From NCBI GenBank assembly GCA_900551505.1, contig URWK01000045.1, positions 1 through 8,819 on the forward strand: a stretch of DNA of 8,819 nt, in the 5' to 3' direction. Of this stretch, positions 5,749 through 8,819 are shown one piece after another. The notes under the pieces are model-generated. The model had not been told where the DNA came from. It did not search any database and was given only the letters and a program-made list of their open reading frames with translations. Position 1 is the first letter of the stretch, and each line of letters opens with the position of its first letter. The DNA comes from an uncultured Ruminococcus sp. (lineage in GTDB: Bacteria; Bacillota; Clostridia; Oscillospirales; Ruminococcaceae). A program made the translations under genes and the position numbers.

Positions 5749-8163
5749 TTATTTATTGAAATATTCCTGTTTCATCTTGCAGAGGTCAAAAACATTCAGA
5801 TTTTCACTGTTATCATAATCCGCCGTTGTCCAGTCCGAAAGCTTTTTACCGGAATTTAAAAGCCAGCTTTTAAGGAATGAAATATCCTGTTTGTCAAAAA
5901 CCTTATCAACATTTACATCACCTGAAACTTTTTCATCACTGTTCCCTATATCAAACTCTTTCAAAAAAACAGTACCCTGAGCAGAAGTATAGGCTACATA
6001 GATTGAATTTTTCCCTGCTATTGACACGGGATTGTTTACCGCTTCCACAGAAAGACTGTTTCCGATTTTCTTCAAAGAATTATCCGTATACTGATAAACC
6101 GACAAATCATTTTCATTCTGTGTGCCGATAGTTACATATGTATCATTTCCGTGAACGAATGGTTCAGCAAAGTAACAATTGCCATTTATTCTATCAGAAA
6201 ATGAAATTGATGTAATCTTACCATTCTCAACAACATAAAGCCTGCAAGCTTTTTCGGTGGAAGTCACATAACATGAATTTCCGTTATAAACAGCTTTAGT
6301 TATTCCCGCTCCCTCATCAGAAAGTTTCAATGTTCTGTGTCCCTGATTATCCCAGAAGTCAACGCCCGTATTTGTTCCGTTATATGCTCCTCTATATGAA
6401 ACCGCTATGCTTTCATCATCATTCACGGTTATCGAAATGTTACATACATCTGTATTGCCGTCCTCATACTGCTTAATTTCACCTGTTTTAAGGTCATATG
6501 AAGAAACGTGCAGAGCATACGGGAAAGAACCCGTTGTATATGCAAGGTAAAGTTTGTCATTGTGAATTGCAAAGTCCTGATACTGAGAAAGTTCACTTCC
6601 CTTTGCAAGAGTGTTCCACTTTCCATCTTTATAATACTTGATGACATATGTAAATTCAGAGCTGTTATTGTAAAGTATGTATGGAACATCATTGTACATA
6701 CAAAGCTTTGTGTCATATGCCTGCTCCGTCATTTCAGAAGTATATTTTTCCCATTCTTTATTGTAGTATCTGCTGACAATTGTGCCATTTTCATTATTAG
6801 TAAGTAAATATAAATCTCCTTCTTCGGAAACTTGCAAGTCAAGTGAAAATGTGGATTCTGTCCAATCAGGTAAAGTTATACTTTTCCATAATCCGAATTG
6901 TGAAGTATCTGCAAATTCAGCTTTAAAGGTAAGTTCATCACCGTTAATCTTTATGTCGGAAAGCTTTATACCGCTGTTTGTGCCGTCAGAATAAACCAAT
7001 GCACCATCTTGAACAGTTGCTTGAAAATCAAGAGAGCCTACACTATCAGGAGAATTAACTCCACCATAACACGAACGATACAAGTCGCCTTCCCCTGCAT
7101 CAAGTCCGGTTTCATCAGGTCTGAATATATATATTTCATCATTTTCACTTTTATAATTTCCGTTTACATCTGTATTAACACGATAAACAACCATTCCTGT
7201 TCCATAAATTTTTACATCCATTTCTTCAGAATAAGCTTTACCTTGCTGACGATATTCAACTGCAAAAAATTCTGTATCTGAAAGAGGCGTTTTCAACAGA
7301 TAAAGACGATTTCCATTCCTTGCCGAAGCCGGAGAAAGCGTATATGTTCCGTCTTCTGTAATTGTTTTTGCATCAAGCCAGCCCGAAACTTTATATCTCT
7401 GATATGCAAGCGGATATTGCACAAACACAGAATTTGATGCCATTATATCCCACATTCCCACCGGTGTACCAGTCCGGCTGCTATTCCTATACAAGTCCGG
7501 ATATCCGACTGTATGCAAGAATTCATGACAAAGGACACCTGCTCCACCCGATATAATGTTTTTGAACAGTGATGTACTGTTATGCACATTAATCATTCCT
7601 GTACTAAGGTCATTAACACTCATTCCATACATTGAAAAACAACGTGGCCAGAAAATAGATGACATTGTATCTGAATTTCCGTCCATGACAAGTATTATAT
7701 TGTCAATTATGCCATCATTATTCCCGTCAAGTTCACTTTCCGAAGAAATCTCCGTATTGGAAATTATCTCTGTAATTATAGATTCTATATTTGTGTACTT
7801 TTCAAGTGGTTCGTTCATTGTATAGGGAACAATTATATCACCTTGCATCTGCGGATATACAAAGTCAACATTCATTTGTCCATATGAAATTTCGTTAATA
7901 TATCCTGCCATGGAAAGAAAACTGTCAGCCTTTTCACAATAATCAAGCATATCATCTGTGTATTCACTCATGAAATTATAATTCGCATCATCATTTTTAA
8001 ACTGACCGAACAAAACAAGATTATGAACTGTTTGCTTTTCGACTTGTTTTGTATTTTCTTGTAACTGATTGTTTTGAAAAGACAGTGCATCTGCTTCAGG
8101 AAATAATGCACACGCCATACATACGGACATTGTCATTGCAAAAACACTTTTTCTTAATTTCAT
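5749..8163 (-). CDS. Secreted M6-family metallopeptidase with C-terminal dockerin
   Basis: An 804-residue secreted zinc protease. Signal peptide: residues 1-26 (KLRK, hydrophobic core, cleavage after EADA). The catalytic domain spans about 45-330. Its zinc site is HEFLHTVGYPD (213-223; His213, Glu214, His217, likely third ligand Asp223), with the Met-turn VGMWDIMA at 235-242 and an Asp/Asn-rich loop DGNNDGIIDN at 146-155 that may bind calcium. These match peptidase family M6 (immune inhibitor A type). Residues about 430-740 are repetitive beta strands with Trp/Tyr-Lys-Asp-Gly turns, probably a beta-propeller-like binding module. Residues 747-804 are a dockerin-type pair: DVNVDKVFDKQD (749-760) and DYDNSENLNVFD (782-793), both with calcium-loop spacing. 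This could attach the enzyme to a cohesin scaffold. Start: ATG 8163 has GGAGAGG just upstream; an in-frame ATG five codons earlier overlaps that site. Expressed alone from its own promoters. Confidence 0.92.
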   Translation of the reverse strand: MKLRKSVFAMTMSVCMACALFPEADALSFQNNQLQENTKQVEKQTVHNLVLFGQFKNDDANYNFMSEYTDDMLDYCEKADSFLSMAGYINEISYGQMNVDFVYPQMQGDIIVPYTMNEPLEKYTNIESIITEIISNTEISSESELDGNNDGIIDNIILVMDGNSDTMSSIFWPRCFSMYGMSVNDLSTGMINVHNSTSLFKNIISGGAGVLCHEFLHTVGYPDLYRNSSRTGTPVGMWDIMASNSVFVQYPLAYQRYKVSGWLDAKTITEDGTYTLSPASARNGNRLYLLKTPLSDTEFFAVEYRQQGKAYSEEMDVKIYGTGMVVYRVNTDVNGNYKSENDEIYIFRPDETGLDAGEGDLYRSCYGGVNSPDSVGSLDFQATVQDGALVYSDGTNSGIKLSDIKINGDELTFKAEFADTSQFGLWKSITLPDWTESTFSLDLQVSEEGDLYLLTNNENGTIVSRYYNKEWEKYTSEMTEQAYDTKLCMYNDVPYILYNNSSEFTYVIKYYKDGKWNTLAKGSELSQYQDFAIHNDKLYLAYTTGSFPYALHVSSYDLKTGEIKQYEDGNTDVCNISITVNDDESIAVSYRGAYNGTNTGVDFWDNQGHRTLKLSDEGAGITKAVYNGNSCYVTSTEKACRLYVVENGKITSISFSDRINGNCYFAEPFVHGNDTYVTIGTQNENDLSVYQYTDNSLKKIGNSLSVEAVNNPVSIAGKNSIYVAYTSAQGTVFLKEFDIGNSDEKVSGDVNVDKVFDKQDISFLKSWLLNSGKKLSDWTTADYDNSENLNVFDLCKMKQEYFNK

Positions 8164-8185
8164 ATACCTCTCCTTCATTAATTAT

Positions 8186-8214
8186 ATCGTATTATAGTAT
8201 TTTTAATTTGTCAA
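8186..8214 (-). promoter_or_regulatory. Candidate proximal promoter of the M6 peptidase gene
   Basis: On the minus strand, TTGACA (plus 8209-8214) is followed after 17 bp by TACGAT (plus 8186-8191). The -35 is perfect and the -10 is weak in the middle. Transcription would begin near 8179, very close to the ribosome binding site. A second candidate lies at 8231-8260. Confidence 0.4.
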
Positions 8215-8230
8215 CATGAGCAACGCAATT

Positions 8231-8260
8231 ATTATATCATAAAATTACGCTCTGTTACAA
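8231..8260 (-). promoter_or_regulatory. Candidate distal promoter of the M6 peptidase gene
   Basis: On the minus strand, TTGTAA (plus 8255-8260), an 18-bp spacer ending in TGA, and TATAAT (plus 8231-8236) form an extended -10 promoter. Its TATGATATAATAA core (plus 8229-8241) is identical over 13 nt to that of the DUF4874/DUF4832 gene, with the same 18-bp spacing. The leader would be about 60 nt. Confidence 0.55.
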
Positions 8261-8325
8261 GTAAGATTTATTTTGGTTACTTTAAGTTTTTTAGATTGAG
8301 TTATGATTATTATTTTTCTGTTAAA

Positions 8326-8505
8326 TCATTCACTTATCGGAGCAAACTTTATTCCGTTATCGTTTTCTATATTCTGAGTATGGATAATTTTGTTCCAAAA
8401 TATATCTTCAGGTATTCCATACGGGAAAGCTTTGCAAGTATTCTTATTTAAATTATCGAAATCAAAGTGCTTGCAGTCCAGACACTGAGAAAATATTACG
8501 CTCAT
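8326..8505 (-). CDS. Small hypothetical protein with a CxxC...C motif and a CKAFPxGIP box
   Basis: A 59-residue soluble protein. It has Cys8-x2-Cys11, then Cys24 in 'CKAFPYGIP' (24-32), His42 and a C-terminal 'DNGIKFAPI' (49-57). I recognise this pattern (CxxCxH...CxAFPxGIP...H...GIxFxP) as a widespread small conserved family in bacteria with no assigned function; the three Cys plus His could bind a metal, but that is inference. The start is ATG 8505 because AAGGAG (plus 8515-8520) precedes it by nine bases; an in-frame ATG at 8529 would overlap that site. A strong promoter and a palindrome precede the gene, so it is probably a regulated single-gene unit. No terminator hairpin is evident after its stop, so readthrough toward the peptidase gene 160 bases downstream is possible. 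Confidence 0.8.
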   Translation of the reverse strand: MSVIFSQCLDCKHFDFDNLNKNTCKAFPYGIPEDIFWNKIIHTQNIENDNGIKFAPISE

Positions 8506-8551
8506 TGTTTTTATCTCCTTTAAATTCAAAAGGCAACTTTACAAAGTCTAT

Positions 8552-8569
8552 GTTATTATTTATAATAAC
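8552..8569. promoter_or_regulatory. Perfect palindrome overlapping the -10 box, likely operator
   Basis: GTTATTAT-TT-ATAATAAC is a perfect 8-2-8 inverted repeat. It contains the whole -10 hexamer and the expected transcription start of the small Cys protein gene, the classic place for a repressor. It is AT-rich and could also extrude as a weak hairpin, but it has no U-tract and lies in a promoter, so terminator function is unlikely. The regulator is unknown. Confidence 0.5.
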
Positions 8570-8590
8570 CTTATTATTGAGTAGTGTCAA
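8562..8590 (-). promoter_or_regulatory. Promoter of the small Cys protein gene
   Basis: On the minus strand, consensus TTGACA (plus 8585-8590) is followed after exactly 17 bp by TATTAT (plus 8562-8567). The start point would be near 8555, giving a leader of about 50 nt that contains the AAGGAG site. Confidence 0.7.
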
Positions 8591-8625
8591 GCTGTTTTAA
8601 AAAAATTTCAGCTAAATTTTATCCC

Positions 8626-8647
8626 GTTGATTTAACATTAAGTCAAC
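8626..8647. repeat. Near-perfect 22-bp inverted repeat in the right intergenic region
   Basis: Arms GTTGATTTAA and TTAAGTCAAC pair with one mismatch around a 2-bp centre. It lies about 35 bp upstream of the -35 box of the small Cys protein gene and just left of a possible plus-strand promoter. Operator or activator site is conceivable; nothing identifies the binder. Confidence 0.4.
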
Positions 8648-8656
8648 ACAAACAAC

Positions 8657-8685
8657 TATTTTATTTTCGCTGTTTAGGCTATAAT
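8657..8685 (+). promoter_or_regulatory. Possible plus-strand promoter facing the GC-rich island
   Basis: TATAAT at 8680-8685 is a consensus -10. The best -35 at 17 bp spacing is only TATTTT (8657-8662), so the call is weak. If used, transcription would start near 8692 and run directly into the structured GC-rich segment at 8708-8802. Confidence 0.3.
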
Positions 8686-8707
8686 TTTCAAATGGAACGG
8701 TTTTTGT

Positions 8708-8802
8708 GGGGGGGGGTGTTCCCCCGCCGGGGCGCCTGCCGGGATGCGGCGTTTTGGGGGGAACCCCACGGGCGGGGCCGCCCGGCCCCCTACCGTGCGG
8801 CG
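8708..8802. other. GC-rich island with nested inverted repeats, unidentified
   Basis: By my count 79 of 95 bases are G or C, against a strongly AT-rich background on both sides. It opens with nine G in a row (8708-8716). GGGGG (8712-8716) can pair with CCCCC (8721-8725). TTCCCCC (8719-8725) can instead pair with GGGGGAA (8757-8763), enclosing GCC...GGC hairpins. CACGG (8767-8771) pairs with CCGTG (8793-8797), enclosing GGGGCC (8774-8779) paired with GGCCCC (8784-8789) around a GCCC loop. No reading frame with a ribosome binding site is evident, and the AT-rich context resumes at about 8803. It could be a structured RNA, a dispersed palindromic repeat, the edge of a foreign insertion, or an assembly artefact. 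From 8530 to the window end there is no gene apart from these signals. Confidence 0.55.
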
Positions 8803-8819
8803 ATAGTATATAAGCTGCA

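Noticed and set aside
5877..7825. Several plus-strand frames of 60-100 codons opposite the M6 peptidase gene
   Set aside because: They are shadows of the long minus-strand coding region, without ribosome binding sites or recognisable sequence.
8552..8647. Tandem palindromes considered as a CRISPR fragment or attachment site
   Set aside because: The two inverted repeats differ in sequence and there is no repeat-spacer periodicity, integrase gene or duplicated core in the window.

Overview
The window looks like chromosomal DNA of a low-GC Gram-positive gut or rumen anaerobe, most likely a Ruminococcus or close relative (Oscillospiraceae). The clues are an AT-rich background, strong GGAGG-type ribosome binding sites, large secreted proteins with Gram-positive signal peptides, and a C-terminal dockerin-type repeat pair of the style ending in a 'VFDLCxMK' helix. 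The organism assignment is inference from protein style, not from a marker gene.

Layout, left to right. (1) Positions 1-1975, minus strand: the N-terminal 658 residues of a secreted DUF4874/DUF4832 protein whose C-terminus lies beyond the window. (2) A divergent promoter region at about 1976-2132. (3) A plus-strand operon at 2133-5699: a YtrA-type GntR repressor, an ABC ATPase, two ABC-2-like membrane subunits and a CPBP-family (Abi) membrane protein. The genes overlap or sit a few bases apart. The first membrane gene is broken by a frameshift. (4) A 19-bp-stem hairpin at 5704-5745 fills the gap between convergent genes. (5) Positions 5749-8163, minus strand: a secreted M6-family metallopeptidase with a beta-rich middle region and a dockerin. 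(6) Positions 8326-8505, minus strand: a 59-residue cysteine-containing protein with a strong promoter overlapped by a palindrome. (7) A gene-free right end that switches abruptly to a roughly 95-nt, about 83% GC island full of inverted repeats.

How the parts may work together. The GntR-ABC-permease-permease-CPBP operon has the architecture of self-regulated export or resistance modules such as B. subtilis Ytr. A perfect 19-bp palindrome directly after the -10 box is the natural operator for its first gene. The two secreted proteins flanking the operon are probably unrelated to it. They share an exact 13-nt extended -10 promoter motif, which hints at similar expression signals.

The points most worth a second look are the missing standard start codon of the GntR gene (ACG at the expected initiator position), the permease frameshift in a T run, the GC-rich structured island at the right edge, and the palindrome-controlled small Cys protein. 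I did not find an obviously new multi-gene system. The GC island is the best candidate for something undescribed.
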